A stretch of 31,658 nucleotides of DNA from a virus: positions 1 to 31,658 of the IMG/VR virus record IMGVR_UViG_3300042546_000261. One strand, 5' to 3'. The notes beneath the pieces were generated by a model. That model was not told where the DNA came from. It searched no databases and saw only the letters and a program-made list of their open reading frames with translations. Position numbers and translations under genes: made by a program. Positions 1 to 7,384 of this stretch are shown here, piece by piece. How positions within the stretch are numbered: the first letter of the stretch is position 1; each line of letters opens with the position of its first letter.

Positions 1-1
1 T

Positions 2-493
2 TATCAATATGGGGGAATTAATTGGGAGGGTAATGATATTGGTAATACTGGAGTAAGAGGATACATTAGGGGTGTTGCCGAAGGTAGTACAGGACAGTTT
101 GCTATTACATTTGGAACCCAACAGTCTGGTCCTTCCGCACCAATTGAACAATTAAGAATTGCTTCTGATGGTAATATTACTGCTAGTGGAGAAATTACTG
201 CACTATCTGATGAAAGATATAAGACAAATGTGAAGAATATTGATGACCCTCTCGCTAAAGTTTTACAACTTCGTGGTGTAGAATATGATAGAATCGATAA
301 AGAACAACATACTATTGGACTTATTGCTCAAGAAGTAGAAAAAGTTCTTCCTGAATTGGTTCACGAAAATCATGAGGGAGTAAAATCAGTTGCATATCAA
401 AACATGGTTGCACTTCTAATTGAGGCAATTAAAGAGCAACAAAAACAAATTAGTGATTTGAAAGAAGAGGTTGACAAATTGAAGAATGTTTAG
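2..493 (+). CDS. Tail fibre C-terminal part with S74 intramolecular chaperone (5' end outside window)
   Basis: The frame is open from the first bases to a TAG at 491-493, so the gene starts before the window. The first ~65 residues are glycine- and threonine-rich, as in beta-structured fibre shafts or tips. From about base 203 the protein reads LSDERYKTNVKNI, then GLIAQEVEKVLPELV, then a coiled coil (AIKEQQKQISDLKEEVDKL). This is the signature of the peptidase S74 / endosialidase C-terminal chaperone. In that family the domain trimerises the fibre and then cuts itself off at a serine just before the LSDxRxK motif; here that serine is in ALSDER. An internal ATG at 230 is not the start, because the domain begins upstream of it. 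It probably forms part of the host-contacting fibre. Confidence 0.9.
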   Translation, partial: YQYGGINWEGNDIGNTGVRGYIRGVAEGSTGQFAITFGTQQSGPSAPIEQLRIASDGNITASGEITALSDERYKTNVKNIDDPLAKVLQLRGVEYDRIDKEQHTIGLIAQEVEKVLPELVHENHEGVKSVAYQNMVALLIEAIKEQQKQISDLKEEVDKLKNV

Positions 494-502
494 TAAGATT
501 TG

Positions 503-518
503 ACCATAACTATATGGT
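503..518 (+). other. Small hairpin just upstream of the methyltransferase start
   Basis: ACCATA (503-508) pairs with TATGGT (513-518) around an ACTA loop, ending three bases before the ATG at 522. No Shine-Dalgarno sequence is visible. The hairpin may hinder or time translation of the next gene. It has no T-tract, so it is not a terminator. Confidence 0.35.
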
Positions 519-521
519 ATT

Positions 522-1361
522 ATGAATTTTACTATATTATCAAATCCTCCATATCAAGACAATAATAAAGCAAAAAATAATAAACTTTGGTATAAATTTA
601 TTGAGTTAGATATTAATCTTCTTCAGACTGGCGGAACTATGGCAAAAGTTACGCCAGCATCTTTCATTGGAACAACGGGATTCGGTAAAAAGTTTTTTCA
701 AAAATGTCAAACAATTTATAATTTGATTCAGATTGACTATACTTCTGATAAGTATTTCACTGAAGGAGTATCAATTTGCTCTTGGATTTTAAAAAAAGAA
801 CCATATAAAGGAACTACAAAAGTCATACATGAGACTGGAATTTATTATTTGGATTTGAGGGATGGTCTTCCTTTATTTGGTGAAGAAAAAATATTGCATT
901 CTATTTTTAACAAAATAGCAAACTCAAATCATCCAAGAATACCTCTTAAGATTGGTCAGGATATTCCAAATGATGAATATTGTGATGATGGAAAATATGA
1001 GGTTTATGCCTCTGGTAAAAATATTAAAAGAACTAATGTTGTTCCAACAACTGGAGATTTATTGAAGTTTGTAGTTCCATACTCGTGCTCATATTCTGGT
1101 AGATTTATCACAAATGGATATGTTGGTATGTTAAACTCGTGGTGCCATATTAAAAATGAAGAGGAGGGAGACCTGCTATCAAAAATTTTTGATGTTCCTC
1201 TAATACAATTGTTTGTTGAAAATTATAAAACTACTGCTGGATTTGCTGCAGCAGTTAAAAATGCAGAAGTTCCTCTTTTAAAGAATTTTGAAAATGTGCA
1301 TGAACAATTTGATTTTACACCTGAAGAACTTGAGTATTTAAAAGATAAAAATGTCATCTAA
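522..1361 (+). CDS. Adenine-specific DNA methyltransferase, catalytic (motif IV) and target-recognition half
   Basis: 279 residues. The catalytic NPPY motif of N6-adenine methyltransferases is at residues 8-11, right at the N-terminus. It is followed by a segment like motifs V-VIII (GGTMAKVTPASFIG near residue 40) and a C-terminal region that would serve as target recognition domain, as in Eco57I-like (gamma class) enzymes. In those enzymes 100-150 residues with the AdoMet-binding motif I precede NPPY. Here they are absent, but the next gene, overlapping by 11 bases, encodes exactly that part. The two products probably assemble into one enzyme. DNA specificity cannot be read from the sequence. 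A one-protein inactive remnant is the alternative, but both frames are intact and the overlap suggests coupled translation. Confidence 0.8.
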   Translation: MNFTILSNPPYQDNNKAKNNKLWYKFIELDINLLQTGGTMAKVTPASFIGTTGFGKKFFQKCQTIYNLIQIDYTSDKYFTEGVSICSWILKKEPYKGTTKVIHETGIYYLDLRDGLPLFGEEKILHSIFNKIANSNHPRIPLKIGQDIPNDEYCDDGKYEVYASGKNIKRTNVVPTTGDLLKFVVPYSCSYSGRFITNGYVGMLNSWCHIKNEEEGDLLSKIFDVPLIQLFVENYKTTAGFAAAVKNAEVPLLKNFENVHEQFDFTPEELEYLKDKNVI

Positions 1362-1770
1362 TAAAAATAAGCATAATGAGTCTTTGGGGTCTAAAGTTGA
1401 AAGATCCGACCAAAGAATTTCAGAGACTGGTGAAGTTTTTACTCCACCAGATTTAGTTAATGAGTTGATTGAGTGTATCGATGAAGATTTATTTAAAAAT
1501 CCCAATTCAAAATTTCTTGATAACTCTGCTGGAAATGGAAATTTTATATTTGAATTAAAAACCAAATTATGTAAATATCATGATGAAGATTATGTGTTAA
1601 ACAATATGCTATATGCTGTTGAATTGATGGAAGATAATCATAAAGAATTGTGTAAACGATTGGGGGTTCCTACAACACATCCACATTATGTTTGTGCGGA
1701 TGCCCTTGAATATCACTATCGATTTGATGGTACAATAGGTCATCCTACCTTAGACCAATTTTTTAACTGA
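1351..1770 (+). CDS. Adenine-specific DNA methyltransferase, AdoMet-binding (motifs X and I) half
   Basis: 139 residues. TGEVFTPPDLVNELI (about 26-40) is the motif X region typical of gamma-class and type IIG methylases. FLDNSAGNGNF (55-65) is motif I, the AdoMet loop. AVELMEDN (89-96) supplies the acidic motif II residue, and CADALEY (115-121) fits motif III. The protein then stops where NPPY should follow, and that motif is in the gene upstream. The start codon lies inside the end of that gene (11-base overlap). The last ~12 residues do not look like a conserved domain, and the stop codon is part of the ACTGACCAC promoter element at 1766, as if the gene had been cut there by recombination. 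Confidence 0.8.
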   Translation: MSSNKNKHNESLGSKVERSDQRISETGEVFTPPDLVNELIECIDEDLFKNPNSKFLDNSAGNGNFIFELKTKLCKYHDEDYVLNNMLYAVELMEDNHKELCKRLGVPTTHPHYVCADALEYHYRFDGTIGHPTLDQFFN

Positions 1771-1810
1771 CCACCTGCACCACCCGTGCGGGTAAATTTT
1801 GCTGTATAAT
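1766..1810 (+). promoter_or_regulatory. Promoter cassette before the helicase gene
   Basis: TATAAT lies at 1805-1810, ending 22 bases before the ATG at 1832. ACTGACCAC (1766-1774) is 39 bases upstream of the -10 and matches elements at 8523, 20788, 23769 and 30820. Between them ACCC (1782-1785) and GGGT (1790-1793) can form a small hairpin over the -35 position. No good -35 hexamer is present. Confidence 0.6.
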
Positions 1811-1831
1811 AATTTTATTGACATGACACCC

Positions 1832-3061
1832 ATGAAACTCCGAACTCATCAGTCCGAAGCACTCTCCATCATGAGCAATACCCCCAAAGGTACTATTGTG
1901 GTTCCTACTGGCGGTGGCAAGTCCCTGATTGCCATTATGGATGCTGTGCGTCAGTTTGAGCAAGGAAACAAAACCATTGTGGTGGTTGCTCCTCGTCTCA
2001 TGCTTGCACGTCAGTTGTCTGCTGAGTTTACAGAGCACATTACCAATGCTTCTGTGATGCATGTTCACTCTGGTAATGATCTTCCTTATTTTACTACTAC
2101 AAAACCCAAAGAGATCTTCTCTTGGTGCTATCGCACTAATGGTAATAAGTTGATTTTTACTACTTATCAATCTTTGTATCGTATTGAGCAGGCAGATATT
2201 GTAGTTGATACAATCTATTATGATGAAGCACACAACTCGGTCAAAAAGAGTTTTTACCCTACCGTCAAGCATTTCTCTTCTAATGCTAACCGCAGTTATT
2301 TCTTCACTGCTACTCCTAAGTATTCTGCTACTGCTTCCAAACCTGGAATGAACGATGTGGAAGTTTATGGTGGAATCATTTACAATGTTGCTGCTACACG
2401 CCTCGTCAACAACGGTTCTATTCTTCCCCCTAAGATTAACGCAATTAATATCGGTGGTATCCGTCTGAAGGGCGAGGAGGCAGCAGAGAGGGACTGTATG
2501 ACCCTTCTGGATACCCTGTACAATGAAGAGCACATGGAGAAGGTTTTGATTGCTGCTCCTAACACTAAAGTGATGATCCGTATGCTTGCAGAGACTGATT
2601 TCTTGAAAGAAGTTCAGTCTATGGGTTATGACCTTCTTTGGATTACCAGCAAGCATGGTTCGTTCCTTAACGACAAAAAGATTTCCCGTGAGGAATTCTT
2701 TAATCTTGTTCGTGAGTTTGGTGCAGACCCTGACAAAAAGTTCATTGTTCTTCACTATTCCATTCTCAGCGAAGGAATCTCTGTTCCTGGTCTGACTTCT
2801 TTGATTCTCATGCGTCAGATGAATGTGATTGAAATGTGTCAGTCTGTTGGTCGCGTCATTCGTCTTCATCTTGATGATGTGAAGCGTATTCAAGAAGGAA
2901 CTCTTGTTCCTGGTAAACTTCAGGATTACACTAAATCTTTTGGTTTAGTTCATGTTCCTGTCTACAACAATGTTGGAATTGCTACTGTGAAGCGTCTCCA
3001 AAGTATTGTTGATACTGTATTTGTTCAAGGTCAACCTGCAATCTCTACTATTAAACGATGA
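1832..3061 (+). CDS. SF2 DEAD/DEAH-box helicase
   Basis: 409 residues from the ATG at 1832. An N-terminal Q-like motif (MKLRTHQSEAL) is followed by Walker A PTGGGKS at about residues 25-31, Walker B DEAH (about 140), motif III TATP and motif VI QSVGRVIRL near residue 340. These are the two RecA-like domains of superfamily 2, closest in layout to the helicase domain of type III restriction subunits and UvsW-like phage helicases. It probably unwinds DNA or branched intermediates during replication or recombination. ATG 1823 is also in frame, but 1832 matches the family's typical start and the 22-base spacing to the -10. Its GC-richer codons (CGT, CTT, GCT) differ from the AT-rich genes before and after. 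Confidence 0.85.
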   Translation: MKLRTHQSEALSIMSNTPKGTIVVPTGGGKSLIAIMDAVRQFEQGNKTIVVVAPRLMLARQLSAEFTEHITNASVMHVHSGNDLPYFTTTKPKEIFSWCYRTNGNKLIFTTYQSLYRIEQADIVVDTIYYDEAHNSVKKSFYPTVKHFSSNANRSYFFTATPKYSATASKPGMNDVEVYGGIIYNVAATRLVNNGSILPPKINAINIGGIRLKGEEAAERDCMTLLDTLYNEEHMEKVLIAAPNTKVMIRMLAETDFLKEVQSMGYDLLWITSKHGSFLNDKKISREEFFNLVREFGADPDKKFIVLHYSILSEGISVPGLTSLILMRQMNVIEMCQSVGRVIRLHLDDVKRIQEGTLVPGKLQDYTKSFGLVHVPVYNNVGIATVKRLQSIVDTVFVQGQPAISTIKR

Positions 3062-3231
3062 AAGAAGGATTTATTACAAAGGATGGATATGCCGCAGTTC
3101 CTTTCGGCAATCAACTCATGGTTATTTACAATGGACAGCAGTTGAAAGTTTGTAGAACTGAAAATTCTGCTAGAAAGTTTATTAAAGACCATTCATCTCA
3201 ACCAAAGTCTGGAACTGTTTTTATTAATTGA
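3058..3231 (+). CDS. Small conserved-looking protein, 57 residues
   Basis: The ATG overlaps the helicase stop as ATGA, so translation is probably coupled. The product (MKEGFITKDGYAAVPFG...) has three short beta-like segments followed by a helix (ENSARKFIKDH). This is the same general plan as the small protein at 31087-31260, though I see no convincing homology. Function is unknown; perhaps an accessory of the helicase. Confidence 0.7.
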   Translation: MKEGFITKDGYAAVPFGNQLMVIYNGQQLKVCRTENSARKFIKDHSSQPKSGTVFIN

Positions 3232-3234
3232 ATT

Positions 3235-3429
3235 ATGAAATCTAAATTTATTTGCGTCTCTCCCATCACAGATAAGGCAAAAGAAAACTTTTCAACTATA
3301 ATGAATTCTTTTCATTCTTGTCGAGTAAAACAAGAAAAAAAAGACATGATTTATCTTGAGTCTCTCAATAAAATGTATTATTTTTGGGTAAATAAAAGTA
3401 AAGACCCTAACTGGAAAATTGAAAAATAA
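3235..3429 (+). CDS. Hypothetical protein, 64 residues
   Basis: Starts three bases after the preceding stop. Lysine-rich, soluble and basic; the middle (KKDMIYLESLNKMYYFWV) looks like a helix or strand pair. No motif recognised. It ends one base before the ATG of the next gene. Confidence 0.6.
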   Translation: MKSKFICVSPITDKAKENFSTIMNSFHSCRVKQEKKDMIYLESLNKMYYFWVNKSKDPNWKIEK

Positions 3430-3430
3430 T

Positions 3431-3916
3431 ATGTGGAAGATAAAATATCTTGAACATGGTTATGCAGATTATTTTGACAAATGGTTACCATTTTTTAAAT
3501 ATAAATCTGATTTAGTTCAAGATAATACGAACAATTGTTTATCTAAAAATTGCTTTGCAACAAAAAATCTGTTAAAATTTGTGGGCGATAATGAATTTTT
3601 AGATATTATTGAAGAGTTAAAGTCTATTTGTGAGAAATGTGTAAATAAAGAACTAGAATACTTTTATTTGCATATGATTGATTATGAAAATGGAGGTGAA
3701 ATGTCATCCCACAAACATGATCATAATGAAGACTATAGTTTTATTCTTTATCTTAATTCTTGTGAAGATGGGGATACCCTTCTTCATCTTGATCCTGAAA
3801 TAAAAATAAAACCAGTTAAAGATAAAATGGTGTTATTTTCTTCAGATATTGTTCATTCTGCTATTTTTTCTAATAAAAAAAGAATTCTTGTTGGAGGATT
3901 AAAACTATGTCTTTAA
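3431..3916 (+). CDS. 2-oxoglutarate/Fe(II) dioxygenase-like protein
   Basis: 161 residues from ATG 3431; an in-frame TTG 12 bases earlier is less likely. MSSHKHDHNEDYSFILYLN (from residue 91) contains the first metal-binding histidines of a double-stranded beta helix. GDTLLHL, the SSDIVHSA histidine (142) and KKRILVGGLKL, with Arg151 as candidate 2-oxoglutarate ligand, complete the pattern of small phage dioxygenases. Such enzymes hydroxylate proteins, nucleobases or small molecules; the substrate is unknown. It overlaps the next gene by 10 bases. It is one of three dioxygenase-like genes in the window. Confidence 0.75.
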   Translation: MWKIKYLEHGYADYFDKWLPFFKYKSDLVQDNTNNCLSKNCFATKNLLKFVGDNEFLDIIEELKSICEKCVNKELEYFYLHMIDYENGGEMSSHKHDHNEDYSFILYLNSCEDGDTLLHLDPEIKIKPVKDKMVLFSSDIVHSAIFSNKKRILVGGLKLCL

Positions 3917-4476
3917 ATCGTTCTTTTGAAATTCTTCATTTTTCCTATCGACATTGGCCTTCTTATCATGAACAGGGTTGTTATAATCTTAACCTTGTTT
4001 TTCGTGCGTCTGATGAAGATGATGAATATTACAGCACTAAAGATAGATTTATGTATGAAGCTGAAGAGTGGCATAAATCTGAAATTGTTCAAGACCTTGA
4101 GTTAGAACAAAAATATGTTATGGGACTTAATGTTTTAGACGCAAGAACGGGTAAAGACCTATTAGATGGGTGGAAGGAAGAGAAAGAAAAAGAGGATTTT
4201 GATGAGAACGAACTTATTCCAATTGATATTGTGAATAAGGATGGTATAGAAAGAGAAGATGTTTATATCAAAGGATATCAAAGAAACGAAACTATGATGC
4301 TTAATTATATTGAAAAGTTTGATGTATTTCGTTTCTATGAATTTTTTGAAATTAATCCAGCAACTAAAGGTATTATTGAGTATATTGAGGATTTGAAAAA
4401 AATGGAGAATACAGATCCATATTATGCTGGTCAATTTCTCAGGGCACTTAAATCTTTAGAACTTTGGTGGGATTAG
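3907..4476 (+). CDS. Hypothetical acidic protein, 189 residues
   Basis: Begins inside the end of the dioxygenase gene. It starts with an aromatic N-terminus (FEILHFSYRHWPSYHEQGCY), continues with acidic segments (ASDEDDEYYS; KEEKEKEDFDENEL) and ends in a helical region with DPYYAGQFLRALKSLELWW. Soluble, with no membrane segment or catalytic motif that I recognise. Its overlap with the dioxygenase suggests co-expression. Confidence 0.65.
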   Translation: MSLNRSFEILHFSYRHWPSYHEQGCYNLNLVFRASDEDDEYYSTKDRFMYEAEEWHKSEIVQDLELEQKYVMGLNVLDARTGKDLLDGWKEEKEKEDFDENELIPIDIVNKDGIEREDVYIKGYQRNETMMLNYIEKFDVFRFYEFFEINPATKGIIEYIEDLKKMENTDPYYAGQFLRALKSLELWWD

Positions 4477-4506
4477 TCAAATATATAATAAAGATGTTAT
4501 TTTATA

Positions 4507-4752
4507 ATGTTAACTCAATTACAATTAATCTTTCTTACTATATTTGCACTTGTTGCCTATGCTATGGTAACAGATCCAAATATAGTAAGATTTTTTGATA
4601 TTTGCATTAAATTGTTTAAAATAAATATCGAAAGATTAATTTGGATGATAAGATTTCATCCTTTAGTTACTACTAATCCTGTGAGTCAATGGTTAATGAT
4701 GCGTAAGTATATGAAGCAGGTGGAAGAAATGCAAAAAGATTTAAATAAGTGA
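4507..4752 (+). CDS. Small single-span membrane protein
   Basis: 81 residues. Residues 4-22 (QLQLIFLTIFALVAYAMVT) form one membrane segment. It is followed by an amphipathic, tryptophan- and arginine-containing stretch and a charged C-terminal helix (MRKYMKQVEEMQKDLNK). Short proteins of this plan are common and conserved in cyanomyoviruses, but without known function. A TATAAT-like string at 4484-4489 precedes it, with no clear -35. Confidence 0.75.
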   Translation: MLTQLQLIFLTIFALVAYAMVTDPNIVRFFDICIKLFKINIERLIWMIRFHPLVTTNPVSQWLMMRKYMKQVEEMQKDLNK

Positions 4753-4758
4753 TTTTAT

Positions 4759-5475
4759 ATGGAAGAAGATTTAAGAACTAAACATGCAGACATTTTAAAA
4801 GATCCAGAGGGTCCTTTGAATCATTATAATGTCATATATCCAGATGACCCTAGAACAGAAAATTATTTTGATTTCTGTGGGAATACCATCTATAGGGCAT
4901 ATAATGTATTGAGTTTGGAAGATAGGCAAGGACTATTGGAAGAAATTGATGATGAATTATCTAAAAATCCTAATTGGGATTTATCTGTAGAAGCTACTAA
5001 AGAACTTAGTATTAGAAAATTAAAAAATAAAGAGTGTTGGGTTAACTTCTTTAAGATGGTAAAACATCATTTGTATAATTATGCAAAAGTAACAAATAAT
5101 CCAAAAATTTTAGAATTAAAAATTCAATCTTATTGGGCGAAGAGATTGAGAGATGTCTCTGAAGAAAAATATGCAGAAGAATTGTATATAAACTACGGAA
5201 ACACCCACAGTCATCAGCATTTTGATCTGGGATTAATTTTTTACCTACAAAATCCCTCAAGAATTTATGGAACAATAATTGAAAATGATGGGAGGGAAGT
5301 TATAATTCCTGGGGATGAAAATTCTTTACTGTTACATCATTCTGCGGTGAATCATCAACCAGCACATCCACCTCCGATGGTTGCAAAAGATTATTATAGA
5401 TGTGTCATTGTTGCAGATTTTATGTATCCAGATAAAGATAAAAAAATGAGAATCGCAGATGACAGAAAAAGATAA
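4759..5475 (+). CDS. Putative 2-oxoglutarate/Fe(II) dioxygenase (phage hydroxylase-like)
   Basis: 238 residues. THSHQHFDLGLIFYLQNP (from residue 149) gives H154-x-D156 as probable iron ligands. LLLHHSAVNHQP (about 190-201) offers the distal histidine, and YYRCVIVADFMYP places Arg214 where 2-oxoglutarate is bound. The N-terminal half, with an acidic helix and WDLSVEATKELS, is not recognised. The dioxygenase call rests on motif order only, and the target is unknown. It overlaps the next gene by 17 bases. Confidence 0.65.
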   Translation: MEEDLRTKHADILKDPEGPLNHYNVIYPDDPRTENYFDFCGNTIYRAYNVLSLEDRQGLLEEIDDELSKNPNWDLSVEATKELSIRKLKNKECWVNFFKMVKHHLYNYAKVTNNPKILELKIQSYWAKRLRDVSEEKYAEELYINYGNTHSHQHFDLGLIFYLQNPSRIYGTIIENDGREVIIPGDENSLLLHHSAVNHQPAHPPPMVAKDYYRCVIVADFMYPDKDKKMRIADDRKR

Positions 5476-5692
5476 AAAAATCTATAAAAATATTTTTAAA
5501 AAAATATTAGATAATAAAAAAGATTCCATGACCTATGAAGAAGGAACATGGTTAATGGAAAGACCCGAATTGATGGATTTGGCAAAAAAATTAAATGCCA
5601 AAGTGAAAATAATGGCTAGATTTCCAGAGTATAAAAATACAATAGAAGAAATACTTTTTATTCTTGACTTATCTGACAGGTTTTTAAGATAA
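5459..5692 (+). CDS. Hypothetical basic helical protein, 77 residues
   Basis: Starts within the end of the preceding gene. Lysine-rich N-terminal helix (KDKKIYKNIFKKILDNKK), then predicted helices throughout; no cysteine, no membrane segment. It is the last gene before the terminator at 5694, so it closes this transcription block. Confidence 0.65.
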   Translation: MTEKDKKIYKNIFKKILDNKKDSMTYEEGTWLMERPELMDLAKKLNAKVKIMARFPEYKNTIEEILFILDLSDRFLR

Positions 5693-5693
5693 G

Positions 5694-5718
5694 AACAACT
5701 TATATGGGGTTGTTTTTT
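5694..5718 (+). terminator. Rho-independent terminator after the 5459 gene
   Basis: AACAAC (5694-5699) pairs with GTTGTT (5709-5714) around a 9-base loop, followed by a run of T. The stem is short and AT-rich, so termination may be partial. Its right arm overlaps the -35 of the next promoter. Confidence 0.65.
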
Positions 5719-5738
5719 AATCGATCTTTTGCTATCAT
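5710..5738 (+). promoter_or_regulatory. Sigma70-like promoter of the RNA-repair operon
   Basis: TTGTTT (5710-5715), a 17-base spacer and TATCAT (5733-5738). The -10 ends 23 bases before the ATG at 5761, the same spacing as other promoters here. It overlaps the terminator, so old transcription stops where new transcription starts. Confidence 0.65.
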
Positions 5739-5760
5739 AGGCAAATAACAAAGCAGAGTT

Positions 5761-6903
5761 ATGCACTACAAATTTCCAACAATTACAAATTTGGATCAGG
5801 TTAAAACTGCCATTGAAGGTTATGATGAATTTCGCGTAACTAACAAAGGATTTTATACCGTAGTGAATTATGCTGTAGCATTCGATAATACTTTTGATAT
5901 TGTCGATGAGAATGATGTTAATGGAATGATACGTAGAGAATGTAGGGGATTAATTTTTGATGTTGATGGTAATTTAATCTCTCGTCCTTATCATAAATTT
6001 TTTAATTTGAATGAAAGGAAAGAAACCCATATCGACACAGTTGGATTTGACCTCCACACTGTTCTTGAAAAGATGGATGGATCTATGATTAGACCAATTC
6101 CTTCTGAATATGGATTTAGACTCGCCACTAAAGCTGGGATTACTGATGTTGCAATAAATGCTGAAATTTTTATTTCAGATAAACCAGAGTATGCAAATTT
6201 TATTAATCATTGTATTTCTAGAAATCTAACCCCAATTTTTGAATGGTGCTCTCGTAAAAACAGAATCGTAGTTGATTATCCAGAAGATAAATTAGTTCTT
6301 ACTGCTTTGAGAAGTATTAAAAATGGTTCTTATTGTTCGTATAATAACCTTCGTCTTTTATCTGAACATTATGATATTCCTCTGGTTAAAAAATGGCCAG
6401 ATAATATGGACATACAACAATTAGTTGAATATGTCCGTAATCTTGAAGATGAGGAAGGTATTGTTCTTCGTTTTGATAATGGACATATGTTAAAAATCAA
6501 AGCAGAAGAATATGTTCTTCGTCATAAATCTAAAGAACAAATCAGTCAAGAAAAAAATGTCTTGGAAGTAATCATTGAAGATAAAGTTGATGATGTAATA
6601 CCATTATTGAGTGATTCTGATGCCAACAGATTAAAATACTTCCAAAAGGCATTTTGGATTAATGTTGACGAGGTTGCTTTTAATTTAGCAGAAGTTTATC
6701 AAAAAGGAAAAAACTATAAAGATAAGAAATCTTTTGCTGTGGAGTTTGTTCAAAAACTTAGTCCTCACTTGCAACCATTCATGTATGCAATGAATTCTGG
6801 AAAAGGTTCTAAGAGTCTTTTGATAGAATCTATTAAAAAGTCTACTACTTCACAAACTAAGATTGATCAATCACGTTGGATGTGGGGAAACCTAGTTTGG
6901 TAA
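5761..6903 (+). CDS. rnlA: RNA ligase 1, T4 RnlA type
   Basis: 380 residues, close to the 374 of T4 Rnl1. The nucleotidyltransferase motifs come in order: RRECRGLIF (58-66), motif I EKMDGS with Lys104 as the AMP-accepting residue, motif IIIa in FEWCSRKNRIV, motif IV DEEGIVLRF and motif V MLKIKAEEY. The C-terminal ~120 residues are helical, as in Rnl1. In T4 this enzyme joins the 3'-OH and 5'-phosphate ends of tRNA cut in the anticodon loop by a host defence nuclease, after Pnk has healed the ends. The Pnk kinase and phosphatase are encoded just downstream, which supports the same role. It has its own promoter and a leader without a Shine-Dalgarno sequence. Confidence 0.9.
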   Translation: MHYKFPTITNLDQVKTAIEGYDEFRVTNKGFYTVVNYAVAFDNTFDIVDENDVNGMIRRECRGLIFDVDGNLISRPYHKFFNLNERKETHIDTVGFDLHTVLEKMDGSMIRPIPSEYGFRLATKAGITDVAINAEIFISDKPEYANFINHCISRNLTPIFEWCSRKNRIVVDYPEDKLVLTALRSIKNGSYCSYNNLRLLSEHYDIPLVKKWPDNMDIQQLVEYVRNLEDEEGIVLRFDNGHMLKIKAEEYVLRHKSKEQISQEKNVLEVIIEDKVDDVIPLLSDSDANRLKYFQKAFWINVDEVAFNLAEVYQKGKNYKDKKSFAVEFVQKLSPHLQPFMYAMNSGKGSKSLLIESIKKSTTSQTKIDQSRWMWGNLVW

Positions 6904-6907
6904 ATTT

Positions 6908-7384
6908 ATGGAAAACGTATCAATAGAACCATATAAAACAATATTAGTTCTTAACGCAAGTTATGAACCAATAAATTTTTGTAATTGGAAAAGAGCCGTT
7001 GTGCTTTTACTAAAAGAGAAAGCACAATTATTGTCATCTAGAGTCATACGATTGGTAAATTACATAAATTTACCAATTTCTAAAATAATTTCATGCAAAC
7101 CATCTAGGCATTTAATTTACAAAAGAGATGACCACAGATGTCAGTATTGTGGTTCTATAAAACAACTTACAATTGACCACGTAATTCCAAAATCTAAAGG
7201 TGGTAAAGATACTTGGGAAAATTTAGTGGTTGCTTGTATGCCATGTAATACAAAAAAAGGTGATAGAACTCCAGAAGAATGGGGAACTCCTCTATATCAA
7301 AAACCAAAAGCATTATATAATAAAATGCTAATATCTTTAAAATCTTCTAATGTTCCTGAATGGAAGGAGTACGTTTATGCCTGA
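6908..7384 (+). CDS. HNH endonuclease, cyanobacterial type
   Basis: 158 residues. A non-catalytic N-terminus (ILVLNASYEPINFCNWKRA) resembles a widespread cyanobacterial and cyanophage HNH family. The HNH core follows: zinc cysteines C78 and C81 (CQYC), catalytic DHVIPKSKGG (Asp90, His91), ENLVVAC with Asn105, and C110-x2-C113 before NTKKGDR. It should nick or cut DNA with a divalent metal. It sits four bases after the RNA ligase and overlaps the kinase gene by 8 bases, so it is inside the RNA-repair operon. It may be a co-opted mobile endonuclease; no intron or insertion boundary is visible. Confidence 0.9.
   Translation: MENVSIEPYKTILVLNASYEPINFCNWKRAVVLLLKEKAQLLSSRVIRLVNYINLPISKIISCKPSRHLIYKRDDHRCQYCGSIKQLTIDHVIPKSKGGKDTWENLVVACMPCNTKKGDRTPEEWGTPLYQKPKALYNKMLISLKSSNVPEWKEYVYA

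Noticed and set aside
522-1770. Sequencing error or assembly join making one gene look like two
   Set aside because: The halves are in reversed order relative to a normal enzyme, so a simple frameshift cannot explain them, and both frames are clean with a normal overlap.
1763-2893. Long open frame on the minus strand across the helicase gene
   Set aside because: It mirrors the helicase frame with its full motif set on the + strand; composition is unnatural and there is no ribosome site. A shadow.
4484-4489. TATAAT before the small membrane protein at 4507
   Set aside because: No -35, no upstream element, and only 18 bases to the ATG; chance is likely in this AT-rich gap.
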